The position numbers and the translations under genes are program-made. Positions 51,000 through 59,723 of a DNA stretch of 64,000 nt are shown here, one piece after another (position 1 is the stretch's first letter; each line of letters starts with the position of its first letter). The notes beneath the pieces are model-generated. The model was not told the DNA's origin, did no database searches, and worked only from the letters and a program-made list of their open reading frames with translations. Origin of the DNA: JACVRW01 sp963819115 (GTDB lineage: Bacteria; Actinomycetota; Thermoleophilia; Solirubrobacterales; Thermoleophilaceae); assembly GCA_963819115.1 (NCBI GenBank), contig CAWFUR010000010.1, positions 305,388 to 369,387 on the forward strand, read 5' to 3'.

Positions 51000-52135
51000 G
51001 ACTCGCCGAAGAGGGGCTCGGGCAGCGGCACGTCCGGAGTCCGGGCGAGGGTGGCGGCCAGGGCCACCATCGGCAGGCCGGGGGCGAAGCGCGCGGGCCG
51101 CTCCGGGCCGCCGGGCAGGTACTCGGCCCGGCGGTCGATGAGCGAGACGATCCAGCGACAGAGGTGTGCCTGCGGCTCGGCGTCGTCCACGGCGCAGGCC
51201 AGCGAGGCCAGCGCGAGGTTCTCCACAGCGTCCACGCCGGTGAACATCTGTCCCAGCGAGGTGAGCAGGAACGCGTACGCGCGCTCCACCACCGCGTCGT
51301 GGGGGATGGCCCCGGAGCCGACGGGCGGGCCGAGGTCGAGCGGGTCCTCGCCGGCCAGCAGCCGCCTGACCTGACCGCCCATCACGGCCCGTACCTGGTC
51401 CTCGTTCAGGCCCACCTGGAGGGCGTGCCGCATGCACCACGTGGCGGACATGGTGGGGGTGCCGTAGGGGGCGTCGCTGGCCCAGAGCACCTGGCCGGGC
51501 GGCACCAGCGCCAGCAGGGCCTGGAGATCGCTGGGGGACCACCAGGCCGTGTCGAAGAAGAGGTTCGGGAGCTCCGCGGCCGGGCGCCAGATCCAGGCCA
51601 GGTCGCAGATCCCCGCATGGGCCAGGATCAGGCGCATGCCCGGGAAGGCCCTGCAGGCCTCCACGGCGTGGCGGCCGAGCGCCGGGATGCCCCGCCCGGC
51701 ATGGACGAGGACGGGCAGGCGACGCTCGTCGGCCAGGGCGAACACCGGCCTCAGGGCGGGATGGTCGAGGGTGAAGCCCTCCGCGCGCGGGTGGAGCTTG
51801 ATTCCCCGCGCGCCCGCGGCCAGGCAGCGCTCGGCCTCGGCCAGTGGGTTGGCCTCGGGGTCGAGCCGGCAGAAGGGGACGAGCACGGACCCGCTGGCCG
51901 CGGCCTCCTTGAGCACCATGTCGTTCGCGGCGGGGTAGCCGTCCGGCTCGTGCATCGCGAACACCACACCGCGAGACCCGGCGCGCCCGAGCAGCTCCAG
52001 CAGCTCCGGGGCGGTGCAGTGGTAGCCGTCCGGGTCGTTCGCGCCCAGGTGGGTGTGGGCGTCGAAGGGCTCGGTGCCCGGCACCTCCTCGCGCACGCGG
52101 TCGAGGAGGGGGAGAAGCGCGGCGTCGGAGAGCAC
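50996..52135 (-). CDS. Amidohydrolase-2 family metal-dependent hydrolase
   Basis: A 379-residue TIM-barrel hydrolase. EPFDAHTHLGANDPDGY gives the HxH site, GARGIKLHPRAEGF follows, PVLVHAGRGIPALG and LILAHAGICDLAW give further ligand histidines, and VLWASDAPYGTPTM the terminal aspartate. The family includes decarboxylases and lactonases acting on aromatic acids. The substrate is not evident. A C-terminal extension of about 100 residues is helical. GTG 52135 has TAACCT 8 bases upstream. Divergent from the F420-type oxidoreductase gene. Confidence 0.87.
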   Translation of the reverse strand: MLSDAALLPLLDRVREEVPGTEPFDAHTHLGANDPDGYHCTAPELLELLGRAGSRGVVFAMHEPDGYPAANDMVLKEAAASGSVLVPFCRLDPEANPLAEAERCLAAGARGIKLHPRAEGFTLDHPALRPVFALADERRLPVLVHAGRGIPALGRHAVEACRAFPGMRLILAHAGICDLAWIWRPAAELPNLFFDTAWWSPSDLQALLALVPPGQVLWASDAPYGTPTMSATWCMRHALQVGLNEDQVRAVMGGQVRRLLAGEDPLDLGPPVGSGAIPHDAVVERAYAFLLTSLGQMFTGVDAVENLALASLACAVDDAEPQAHLCRWIVSLIDRRAEYLPGGPERPARFAPGLPMVALAATLARTPDVPLPEPLFGES

Positions 52136-52143
52136 GGCCGCGC

Positions 52144-52149
52144 AGGTTA
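52144..52149 (-). promoter_or_regulatory. -10 box TAACCT before the amidohydrolase, leaderless
   Basis: TAACCT, 8 bases, then GTG 52135. Confidence 0.5.
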
Positions 52150-52169
52150 TCTGCGCTCGCCGGGGGGCT

Positions 52170-52175
52170 TACCCT
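52170..52175 (+). promoter_or_regulatory. -10 box TACCCT before the LLM oxidoreductase, leaderless
   Basis: TACCCT, 7 bases, then ATG 52183. Confidence 0.55.
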
Positions 52176-52182
52176 GCGAGGC

Positions 52183-53094
52183 ATGCATTCAGATCAGGCA
52201 CAGGCGCTGAGGGATCGGTTCGGCCATGTCGGGGTCTGGTTCGGCCCCATCGGGGTGCTGCCCGCCGAGGACGAACGGGCGGCGGTGGCCCGCATCGAGG
52301 AGCTCGGCTACGGGGCGGCCTGGTACGGCGAGGGGGTGAACAACCGCGAGGCGTTCGCGCACGCGGCCCTCCTGCTCGATGCCAGCGAGCGCATACCCGT
52401 GGCCTCCGGAATCGCGAGCATCTGGGCCCGCGACGCCACCGCGTCGATCAACGGCGCCAACACCCTCAACGAGGCGTACGGCGGGCGTTTCGTGCTCGGC
52501 CTGGGCGTGAGCCACGCGCCCGCGGTCAGCTTCCGGGGCGGCGACTACCGCAAGCCGCTCACCGCGATGCGCGAATACATGGAGGCGATCGACCGGATCG
52601 AGTACGGCGCGCCGGCCGCGCCTGAGCCGTCACCCGTGGTGCTCGCCGCCCTGCGGACGAAGATGCTCGAGCTCTCGCGTGACGCCACCGCCGGCGCGCA
52701 TCCGTACTTCGTGCCACCGGCGCACACCGAGCGGGCGCGCGGCATCCTCGGCCCGGAGCCGTTCCTGGCTCCTGAGCAGGTGGTGGTGCTGGAGACCGAC
52801 CCCGCCCACGCCCGGGACACCGGCCGCCGGCACATGGCCGTGTACCTGGCTCTGCCCAACTACGTGAACAACCTGCGCTGGCTCGGCTACGAGGACGCCG
52901 ACTTCGCCGACGGCGGGAGCGACAGGCTGGTGGACGCGATCGTGGCCTGGGGGGACGAGGAGGCGATCGCCGCCCGCGTCCGCGAGCATCTCGAGGCGGG
53001 CGCGGACCACGTGGCGGTTCAGGCGTATGCCGACGACGGCCATGCGTCGCTCGCGCAACTGGAGCGCCTGGCGCCGGCGCTGATGGAGCTGTGA
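52183..53094 (+). CDS. LLM-class (F420-dependent type) oxidoreductase
   Basis: A 303-residue luciferase-like monooxygenase fold protein. RFGHVGVWFGPIGVLPAEDE at the start, YGAAWYGEGVNNREAFAHAA, ASGIASIWARDATASINGAN, and RFVLGLGVSHAPAVSFRGGD near the cofactor. The layout matches actinobacterial F420-dependent oxidoreductases of the TIGR03620 type rather than FMN-dependent luciferases. The substrate is unknown. Its stop overlaps the GTG of the next gene (GTGA), so it forms an operon with an alpha/beta hydrolase. Confidence 0.88.
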   Translation: MHSDQAQALRDRFGHVGVWFGPIGVLPAEDERAAVARIEELGYGAAWYGEGVNNREAFAHAALLLDASERIPVASGIASIWARDATASINGANTLNEAYGGRFVLGLGVSHAPAVSFRGGDYRKPLTAMREYMEAIDRIEYGAPAAPEPSPVVLAALRTKMLELSRDATAGAHPYFVPPAHTERARGILGPEPFLAPEQVVVLETDPAHARDTGRRHMAVYLALPNYVNNLRWLGYEDADFADGGSDRLVDAIVAWGDEEAIAARVREHLEAGADHVAVQAYADDGHASLAQLERLAPALMEL

Positions 53095-53762
53095 GCCGCG
53101 CCGGCGGAAGCACCTTCCTTCTCATTCCCGGCGCGGCCACGGGCCCGTGGTACTGGGATCTCGTGGCCGACGACCTGCGCGGGCGCGGGCACGAGGTGAT
53201 CGCCGTGGATCTGCCGTGCGAGGACGACGCGGCCGGGCTGTCGGAGTACGCGGATGCCGCGATGGCGGCGCTCGGCGGCCGTGACCGGGATCGCCTCGTG
53301 GTGGTCGGCCACTCACTCGGTGGATTCACGGCCTCGCTCGTGTGCGGGCGTGTGGACACCAATCTGCTCGTGCTGGTGCAGGGGATGATCCCCGCCCCCG
53401 GAGAGACCCCGGGGGAGTGGTGGGCCAATACGGGCTTCCCCGACGAGACGTCGGAGTGGGACGCGTCCGACACCTACTTCCACGACGTCCCGCGGGAGCT
53501 CGAGGATCTGTCCGCGGAGCGGGAGCGTGGGCAGTCGGCCACGCCGATGGGACACCCCTGGCCTCTCGACGCCTGGCCCGACGTTCCGACGCGCTTTCTC
53601 GTGTGCAGCGAGGACCGCTCCATTCCGCCGGACCTCATGCGCCGCGTCGTGCGCGACCGGCTGGGCATCGTCCCCGACGAGATCGCCACCGGCCACATGC
53701 CGATGCTCGCGAGGCCCAGGGAGCTGGCGGACCGGCTGGACGCTTACAGCCAAGACGCCTGA
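53091..53762 (+). CDS. Alpha/beta hydrolase
   Basis: A 223-residue serine hydrolase: STFLLIPGAATGPWYWDLVA, nucleophile elbow VVVGHSLGGFTASLV, acid region FLVCSEDRSIPPDLMRR and base histidine in EIATGHMPMLARPREL. It resembles the EstC/salicylate esterase-like group that acts on small esters. It is translationally coupled to the F420-type oxidoreductase, so both may process one compound. Its stop lies 5 bases from the 3' end of a tRNA gene on the other strand. Confidence 0.86.
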   Translation: MSRAGGSTFLLIPGAATGPWYWDLVADDLRGRGHEVIAVDLPCEDDAAGLSEYADAAMAALGGRDRDRLVVVGHSLGGFTASLVCGRVDTNLLVLVQGMIPAPGETPGEWWANTGFPDETSEWDASDTYFHDVPRELEDLSAERERGQSATPMGHPWPLDAWPDVPTRFLVCSEDRSIPPDLMRRVVRDRLGIVPDEIATGHMPMLARPRELADRLDAYSQDA

Positions 53763-53766
53763 CCAG

Positions 53767-53859
53767 CGGAGCGGCGAAGGAATCGAACCTTCCAAGCGTG
53801 GGGCTGCCACGCCCTGCCGGCTTTGAAGGCCGGATGGGCCACCAGACCCCTGCCGCTCC
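53767..53859 (-). tRNA. selC: tRNA-Sec (anticodon UCA)
   Basis: The minus strand folds into a selenocysteine tRNA. The acceptor stem is 8 base pairs (GGAGCGGC with GCCGCTCC) and discriminator G is at 53767. The anticodon arm is CCGGC-CTTCAAA-GCCGG with UCA at 53826-53824. The variable arm is long (GCGTGG/CCACGC) and the T arm is GAAGG-TTCGATT-CCTTC. The 8-pair acceptor, 5-pair T stem, long D stem and UCA together exclude tRNA-Ser and tRNA-Leu. CCA is not encoded. It lies 10 bases after the stop of the PAS/coiled-coil gene on the same strand. Confidence 0.94.
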
Positions 53860-53869
53860 GGGACGAAGG

Positions 53870-56800
53870 CTACGACGAGGCGACTTCGAGCAGGAAGTGG
53901 CTGGGATCGCCGGCGTCGCGGATCAGGGACAGCCGCCCAGCCACCGGCACGAGCAGGCCCTGGGCGTGCACGTAGCTGGTGTCCACCGCTGCGGACTCGA
54001 TCTCGCCGGCCAGCAGCTGGCGGAGCTGTTTGCGGTGCTTCTCGAGGTTGGCCCGGTCGGTGACCGGAGGCCAGCAGGCGGACTGGAAGTCGGCCTCGGC
54101 GTAGCCCACGAGCTCCGTGAAGGCGGGGTTGAGATTGCAGAAGCGCCCGTCGAGCTGGATGCTGGCCATCGGGACCGGGGCGTCGTCGAAGCCCGGTTCC
54201 GGGGGCCGGGCGGGCCCGGTGTCGCGGCGGGCGAGCAACGGGCGCCGGTCGCCGAACCCGGCATCGCTCGGGGCCGCGGGGGCCAGAGCTGAGCCGTTCT
54301 CGGTCGAGCCGTTGGTTTCCGCGGCGACGGCGGGGGCGAAGACCGCGGGGGCATCCGTCGTCCGATCCGAGGCGAGCCGAAGTACCTCGGCGGCGGCCTC
54401 CTGTGCGGCGGAGGCGGCCGCCTCCGCTCGCTTGGCCTGGCGCTCGGCCAGCTCGCGGGCCTCGGCGAGGGCCTGCTCGTAGCTTCCGATCGCCCGCGCG
54501 TGCTCGGCCGCGCGGTCAGCATGCCGGTCGGCGTTCTTCGCCGCCTCCAGCGCCCGCTCGCTGCGGCGCTCGACGGTGGCGGCGGCCTCGCGCGCCGCCG
54601 CGACGGCGGCCTCCACCTCGGTAGCCGTTCGCTGGGACCGGTCGGCATTTGCCTCAGTGGCGGCCACGGCGGCCACCGCCTTCGAGGCGTGCTGCTCAGC
54701 GGCCGCCGACGCCGCGATCGCGCCGTCGATCCGCTCGGCGCTCTCCACCGAAAGCTGCTCGATGCGCGCGACCCGGGCGTCGGCGGTGGACACGGCCTCG
54801 GCGGTGCCCGCGGCCTGCGCCTCGGCTGCTGCCGCGGCCGCCTGCGCCTGCTCCAGAAGCTCCTGAGCGGCGGCCAGCGTCTGCGCGCCCTCGGCCGCGC
54901 GCGCCTCGGAGGCGGTCAGTGTCTCCCGCAGCTCCGCCGCCTGACGCTCGGCGGCCGCCACCATCTCCGCCGCCCGCGCGGCATGACCCTCGGCCTCGGA
55001 CGCGGCCCCGGACATCTCCGCGGCGCGTGAGGCGTGCTGTTCCGCGGCTGCCATGATCTCGTTGGCGCCGGCCAGCCGTGCCTCGGTGGCGGCCGCGTCC
55101 TCGAAGATCCGCGCCGCGCCCTCCTCGGCGGTGGACACGAGGGCGCTGACCTCGGCCACGCGGGCCTCGGCGGCCGCCCATATCTCGCCCAGCTCCTCCG
55201 CGCGGCTCTCGGCCTGGCGAATCGATTGCTCCGCCGCCTCGGACCCGGCCTTAGCGGTGTCCGCCGCCTGGGCGGCCCGGGCCGCGAAGTTCTCGGCGGT
55301 CGCCACCAGGCGCCCGGCCTCACGGCCCTGACGCAGCGCTTCCTCCAGCGCCTCCTCCACGCGGGCGGCACGGGCCTCCACCACGGTGGCCAGCGACTGC
55401 GCGTGCTCGCGCAGCTCCGCCGCCTGGTGTCCGGTGAGCGCGGGTCCGGCGGCGGCCTGTTCGGCCACGCGCTCGCGGGCCATCTGAAGTTCCTCAACGA
55501 GCGAGCGCAGGCTGGCCAGCTCCGTCTCCAGCCGGGCGACCTCCGGCGCCTGCTCGTGGCTCCGGCGCAGCTCCTCCTCCAGCTCGACAAGCCGGGCGCG
55601 CGTGTCCTCCACGTCGGCCGCGGGCGCCGCCGTCCGTTCGAGCTCCGCCAGGCGCTCCCGGTCCTGCTCGAGGCGGTCGACCCGCTCCCTGTCTTCCTCG
55701 AGGCGGGTCAGCCGCGCGGCTGACTCATCCAGCTCGGGCAGTCGCGTGATCGCGCTCTCCAGCTCGGCGATCCGCGCCTGTGAGCGCTCGAGCTCGGCCC
55801 TCAGCAGCTCCGCGCCCGAATCGTCGGCCACCGTGCTCTCGAGCTGCTCCAGCCGCGAGGCCGAGGCCTGCTCGAGCTGATCGATGCGGGCGGCCGCGGC
55901 GTCGAGCTGCTCTCGCAGCGCCTCCGTGGGGCCGGGTGCGGCCTGCGAGCGCTCGAGCTCCTCGAGCCGCGCCGCGGTGGCGGTGAGCGTGGCTCGAAGC
56001 TCCTCCAGACGGTCGTCGGAAGCAAGCCGCTCCTCCAGCGCGCTGGCTCGCGCCCGCGCGTCCTCGAGCTCGGCCTCCGAGGCGTCCCCCGCGCGCGCGC
56101 TCGACAGCGCCTCGTCCAGCGCGGCCACCCTGGTCCGGGTGGCCTCCAGCTCGGCACGCAGCGCATCGGTGTCGTTGGAGGCGGCGGCCGTCTCGAACGC
56201 CGCCACGCGGGCCATGGTGTCCTCAAGCGCGGCGCGCAGCTCCTCGTGGCGCAGGGACTCGAGGCCGGCTCCCATGCGGCCGAGGTCCTCGCGAGTCTGC
56301 TCCAGCGCGCGCTCCAGCTCGTCGCGACCGGAACGCTCGCGCTCCTCCAGCTCCGAGCGTGATCCCTGGAGCTCCAGGCGCAGCGCCTCCATCTGGGCGT
56401 GCACGTGCTCCATCGCGGTGCGCTGGTCCGAGAGCTGGTCCTCGAGCCGGCCTCCCAGGGCCTCCAGGTCGCGGATCTTCTTCACCGCCGCGGCCGCCTG
56501 GGCGCGGGCCTGGCTCAACTGGGTGGGCGTGCGCTCGGGGGCCGGGGCCGTGTTCGCAGACGCTGTCGGTGCGGCCGCTGCCGTGGGAGGCCCGGGGGGA
56601 GGCGGTGGCAATGGCGGCGGCGCGTCGCCGAGCACCCGGAACACCACGATCGTGCCCGCGGGCGGGTTTCCGCCGGACTCGGCCCGGCCCGCCACGGCCG
56701 CCCCGATCCAGTCCACGACGGCCGGGTGGCTCTGCTCCAGGCGGGTGAGCGCGTCGCCTCGCGGCGCCACGATGGTCAGCTCCTCGAGGAAGCCGTTGAA

Positions 56801-57118
56801 CTCGAGGCTCTGCGCCATGGTGACCGGCACCACGGTGAACTCGACGGACACCTCGCTGCCGTCGCGGCGCCGCGCGGTGGCCTCCATCACGCCGCCCAGC
56901 GGGGGCAGCGCGCCGGGCACGGCGAGCGTCTCGAACAGCCCACGCCCGACCAGTGCCGTGGTGGCCCATCCGAACAGCTCCTCGGCCGGGCGGCTCCAGC
57001 GGGTCACGCTGCCGTTGCGGTCGGTTAGAACGAAGCAGGCGCTGACGAGCTGCGCGAGCAGCTTCTCCACAGCTTCTGGGGCGGGCGACGCCCCCGCACT
57101 CGGCGCGTTCTGGGACAC
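53870..57118 (-). CDS. Large PAS / coiled-coil / PAS protein, unknown function
   Basis: A 1082-residue protein. An N-terminal PAS domain lies at about 15-115 (ACFVLTDRNGSVTRWSRPAE, LFGWATTALVGRGLFETL). A proline-rich linker with a run of prolines follows near 170. About 750 residues of heptad-rich, Ala/Glu/Arg coiled coil come next, in two styles: Leu/Glu-rich up to about 560, then Ala-rich. A C-terminal PAS-like domain is at about 960-1082 (ASIQLDGRFCNLNPAFTELV). No kinase, GGDEF, cyclase, MCP signalling tip or membrane helix is seen. It is probably a long scaffold with a sensor at each end. GTG start. Confidence 0.85.
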   Translation of the reverse strand: MSQNAPSAGASPAPEAVEKLLAQLVSACFVLTDRNGSVTRWSRPAEELFGWATTALVGRGLFETLAVPGALPPLGGVMEATARRRDGSEVSVEFTVVPVTMAQSLEFNGFLEELTIVAPRGDALTRLEQSHPAVVDWIGAAVAGRAESGGNPPAGTIVVFRVLGDAPPPLPPPPPGPPTAAAAPTASANTAPAPERTPTQLSQARAQAAAAVKKIRDLEALGGRLEDQLSDQRTAMEHVHAQMEALRLELQGSRSELEERERSGRDELERALEQTREDLGRMGAGLESLRHEELRAALEDTMARVAAFETAAASNDTDALRAELEATRTRVAALDEALSSARAGDASEAELEDARARASALEERLASDDRLEELRATLTATAARLEELERSQAAPGPTEALREQLDAAAARIDQLEQASASRLEQLESTVADDSGAELLRAELERSQARIAELESAITRLPELDESAARLTRLEEDRERVDRLEQDRERLAELERTAAPAADVEDTRARLVELEEELRRSHEQAPEVARLETELASLRSLVEELQMARERVAEQAAAGPALTGHQAAELREHAQSLATVVEARAARVEEALEEALRQGREAGRLVATAENFAARAAQAADTAKAGSEAAEQSIRQAESRAEELGEIWAAAEARVAEVSALVSTAEEGAARIFEDAAATEARLAGANEIMAAAEQHASRAAEMSGAASEAEGHAARAAEMVAAAERQAAELRETLTASEARAAEGAQTLAAAQELLEQAQAAAAAAEAQAAGTAEAVSTADARVARIEQLSVESAERIDGAIAASAAAEQHASKAVAAVAATEANADRSQRTATEVEAAVAAAREAAATVERRSERALEAAKNADRHADRAAEHARAIGSYEQALAEARELAERQAKRAEAAASAAQEAAAEVLRLASDRTTDAPAVFAPAVAAETNGSTENGSALAPAAPSDAGFGDRRPLLARRDTGPARPPEPGFDDAPVPMASIQLDGRFCNLNPAFTELVGYAEADFQSACWPPVTDRANLEKHRKQLRQLLAGEIESAAVDTSYVHAQGLLVPVAGRLSLIRDAGDPSHFLLEVASS

Positions 57119-57211
57119 CGGATTCCGTATCGGCAGAAGACGGTGCCTTCCCGACCGTCCAGGAGGGGCTTAGTACATGCGTCCGGGCGCCGTGGGGCGT
57201 GTTTTCCCGGT

Positions 57212-58066
57212 CTAAAGCCCGTGTTCCAGCGCGCCCTTGACGCCCGCATCGAGCGCGTTCAGGCGGAACAGCGCGAGCGCTTCCACGGAGCGAAAACGGC
57301 GACCCGGCAGGGACTCGGCGCCGTGGTGGGCCAGGACGCAGTGCAACAACGCGTTCAGCTTCGGCTCCGGGAAGGCGCCGAGACGCGCCGCGCGCTCCGA
57401 CACCAGCTGCTGGCCGAGAGTCAGGTGGCCCAGCATGGCGCCCGCCTCGCTGAGCTCGATCTCGGCTCCGAACTCGAACTCGCGGGTCTTGCCCACGTCG
57501 TGGAGGATCGCCGCGCAGAGCAGCACGTCCGAGTTGAGGCGCGGATGCAGCACACAGGTCTCCTGGGCCAGCGTGGCCACCGCCACCGTGTGCTCGAGCA
57601 GGCCGCCCAGGTAGGCGTGGTGCCCGGCGCGGGTGCAGGGTGCCCGGCGCAGCTCGGCGCGGAAGCCCTCGTCGCCGAGGAAGGCGTCGAGCAGCGCCAC
57701 GAGGTCGGGGTCGTACACCTCGCCGGCGAGGTGCTCCAGAAAGCCGTCGAGCTCCTCGACGTTGCGGTAGGCCACGGGAAGGAACTCCGACGGATCGGCC
57801 TCGGCCGTGCGGATCGCGCGCAGGTCCACCTGGAGCTGGTCACGGAAGCGCTCGACGCGCCCGGCCACCGACACGAGGTCACCGCGCTCGAACTGGTCGG
57901 CCAGGAAGTCCGCGTCACGGAACGCGCGCCCGGGGATCGCGCCGGTGCGGTCACGCAGCTCCACGGCGAGGTATGGGGTTCCGTTTCGCGCGGTGAGCCG
58001 GTCCTTGCGGGTGCAGGCGAACACACCCTCGACCTCGCCCCCGGCGCGCAGCTCGGCGACGGTCAC
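57212..58066 (-). CDS. YhaM-like OB-fold and HD-domain 3'-5' exoribonuclease family protein
   Basis: A 284-residue protein. The N-terminal OB fold (residues about 10-90: VEGVFACTRKDRLTARNGTP, GRVERFRDQLQVDL) precedes an HD phosphohydrolase domain with AGHHAYLGGLLEHTVAVATL, AAILHDVGKTREFEFG and HCVLAHHG. The layout is that of YhaM/CbfA, a 3'-5' exoribonuclease in firmicutes. GTG 58066 has CACGAT 7 bases upstream. It is divergent from the PAC2 gene, with 47 bases between start codons. Confidence 0.86.
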   Translation of the reverse strand: MTVAELRAGGEVEGVFACTRKDRLTARNGTPYLAVELRDRTGAIPGRAFRDADFLADQFERGDLVSVAGRVERFRDQLQVDLRAIRTAEADPSEFLPVAYRNVEELDGFLEHLAGEVYDPDLVALLDAFLGDEGFRAELRRAPCTRAGHHAYLGGLLEHTVAVATLAQETCVLHPRLNSDVLLCAAILHDVGKTREFEFGAEIELSEAGAMLGHLTLGQQLVSERAARLGAFPEPKLNALLHCVLAHHGAESLPGRRFRSVEALALFRLNALDAGVKGALEHGL

Positions 58067-58100
58067 AGAGCGGATCGTGACTGCCGAATCGGACGTCGGG

Positions 58101-58106
58101 TACGGT
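58101..58106 (+). promoter_or_regulatory. -10 box TACGGT before the PAC2 gene, leaderless
   Basis: TACGGT, 7 bases, then ATG 58114. Confidence 0.55.
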
Positions 58107-58113
58107 CCTCTGA

Positions 58114-58983
58114 ATGGATTTCGAGTGGCGCGAGCGCCCCAACCTCCGCAGCCCCGTGATGGTCTGCGCCTTCCGCGGGTGGAACGACGCCGGTGAGGCA
58201 GCGTCCACCGCGGTGTCCTTCATCACCGATCGCTTCGACTCCGCCGAGGTGGCGCGGCTCGATCCGGAGGAGTTCTACGACTTCACGGCAGTGCGTCCCA
58301 CGGTCCGCCTGACCGACGGTCTCGCCCGCGAGATCGACTGGCCCGCGAACGAGGTGTGGGCCGCGCCCGTGCCCGGGGCCGACGGCGATCTCGTCACGTT
58401 CCGGGGCGTCGAGCCGTCGCTCCGCTGGCGGCGCTTCTGCGACAACCTCGTGGAGGCGGCCAAGGAGCTGGAGGTGCGCATGGTGATCACCCTGGGCGCT
58501 CTGCTGGCCGACGTGCCGCACTCTCGCCCGGTGTCCATCACCGGCATCGCCTCCGACGAGTCGCTGCTCCAACGCCTGGGGTACGACCGCACCAGCTACG
58601 AGGGTCCCACCGGCATCGTCGGGGTGCTCCACCATGCATGCGCCCAGGCCGGACTGCCGTCGGCGAGCCTGTGGGCGTCGGTGCCCCACTACGTGGCCGC
58701 GGCACCCAACCCCAAGGTCGCGCTGGCGCTGGTGCGCGCCTTCGAGGGCGCGGCCGGAGTGGTGGTGGACGCCGGCGAGCTGGAGAGCGCGGCCGAGGAC
58801 TACGAGCGGCAGGTCACGGCCGCGGTGGCCAGCGACCCGGAGGTCAGGGCCTTCGTGGAGCGCCTCGAGTCGGCGATCGACGAGGTGGCCGAGGACCCGT
58901 CCGAGGAGGACCTCCCCTCCGCCGACACGATCGCGAGCGACTTCCAGCGGTTCCTGCGCCAGCGCGGGCCGGGCCCCACCTAA
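58114..58983 (+). CDS. PAC2 family protein (proteasome assembly chaperone-like)
   Basis: A 289-residue PAC2-family protein: LRSPVMVCAFRGWNDAGEAA at the start, FTAVRPTVRLTDGLAREIDW, VRMVITLGALLADVPHSRP, then GPTGIVGVLHHACAQAGLPS and ASVPHYVAAAPNPKVALALV. Actinobacterial PAC2 proteins are linked by family to proteasome assembly chaperones, but their bacterial role is unsettled. No proteasome genes are in the window. An acidic C-terminus (DPSEEDLPSADTIASDF) ends the protein. Confidence 0.88.
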   Translation: MDFEWRERPNLRSPVMVCAFRGWNDAGEAASTAVSFITDRFDSAEVARLDPEEFYDFTAVRPTVRLTDGLAREIDWPANEVWAAPVPGADGDLVTFRGVEPSLRWRRFCDNLVEAAKELEVRMVITLGALLADVPHSRPVSITGIASDESLLQRLGYDRTSYEGPTGIVGVLHHACAQAGLPSASLWASVPHYVAAAPNPKVALALVRAFEGAAGVVVDAGELESAAEDYERQVTAAVASDPEVRAFVERLESAIDEVAEDPSEEDLPSADTIASDFQRFLRQRGPGPT

Positions 58984-59003
58984 GCCGAGGGAAGACTGAG
59001 TTT

Positions 59004-59423
59004 ATGACGCGTTCGCGCCTCTTGATCTTCGGCCTGGTAGCGGTCATGGCGTTGTGCTTCAGCGCATGCGGGGACGACGATGACCCGTCCGCGAGTGGTC
59101 AGGACGACGGCACGGCGACCGGTGAAGCTGAAGCCCCGCCGGCGACTCGAGCATTCGGCGGGCTGCGCCAGGCCCTCGAGGCTCAGGGGCTTGTGGTCAG
59201 TGAACTGCCCAAGTCGTCACTGGAAGGCGCCGAGGAAGGCGTTGAGATCTCGGGCGATAAGGCCGGGAGCGCACGGCTGTTCTCGACCGAAGCCCAGGCA
59301 AAGGCCTACGCCGGCCGGGCCTCCAAGCAAGGCGACGCGACGACCGTCGTCGGCACCGTCGTGTTTCAGTCCACGACCCGGGCGAACACCCAGTTCTTCG
59401 CTGATGCATACGAGGGTGGTTGA
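59004..59423 (+). CDS. Small lipoprotein, unknown function
   Basis: A 139-residue lipoprotein: signal peptide RSRLLIFGLVAVMALCFSAC with the lipobox FSAC. An acidic, low-complexity linker follows (GDDDDPSASGQDDG), then a small domain (RQALEAQGLVVSELPKSSLE, GARLFSTEAQAKAY-like repeats, VVFQSTTRANTQFFADAYEG). It should be anchored on the outer face of the cytoplasmic membrane. No family is recognised. ATG 59004 is set by the signal peptide. Confidence 0.8.
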   Translation: MTRSRLLIFGLVAVMALCFSACGDDDDPSASGQDDGTATGEAEAPPATRAFGGLRQALEAQGLVVSELPKSSLEGAEEGVEISGDKAGSARLFSTEAQAKAYAGRASKQGDATTVVGTVVFQSTTRANTQFFADAYEGG

Positions 59424-59673
59424 GTCCACGCCCACACTCCCGGCCGGACCATGTCTCTCGGTCCTCGGGCGAACTGCAGCCGGGTGCGGGGTGGTGGGAT
59501 CACCGGTGCTGGTCTCCCGTCACACAGCGCTCTCTGCCGTCACGTGGTTGGCGCCGGCCCGGTGTGTGACCTGACTTAGTGAGCCCAGACACCCATTACT
59601 CGGGTCACACCCTGGCCCAACGGGGCGGATCGTTACGGGACACGAACGAGCGTGACCGGAGGACCGAGGCACC
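59424..59673. other. Intergenic stretch without recognised features
   Basis: About 250 bases between the lipoprotein gene and the repeat before the helicase stop. No convincing open frame, RNA gene, or repeat is seen on either strand. Confidence 0.5.
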
Positions 59674-59723
59674 AGGGAGGAGCGCAGCCCGATCGGTGAT
59701 CGGGGCGAGCACCGGACCATGCC
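59674..59723 (-). repeat. Palindromic 3'-end repeat after the helicase gene
   Basis: It reads AGGGAGGAGCGCAG, then the hairpin CCCGATC-GGT-GATCGGG, then GCGAGCACCGGACCATGCC. It abuts the stop codon (59723-59725) of the minus-strand UvrD-type gene. Confidence 0.92.

Noticed and set aside
53767..53859. tRNA-Ser or tRNA-Leu with a long variable arm
   Set aside because: The anticodon is UCA in a CTTCAAA loop and the acceptor stem has 8 pairs, which define tRNA-Sec.
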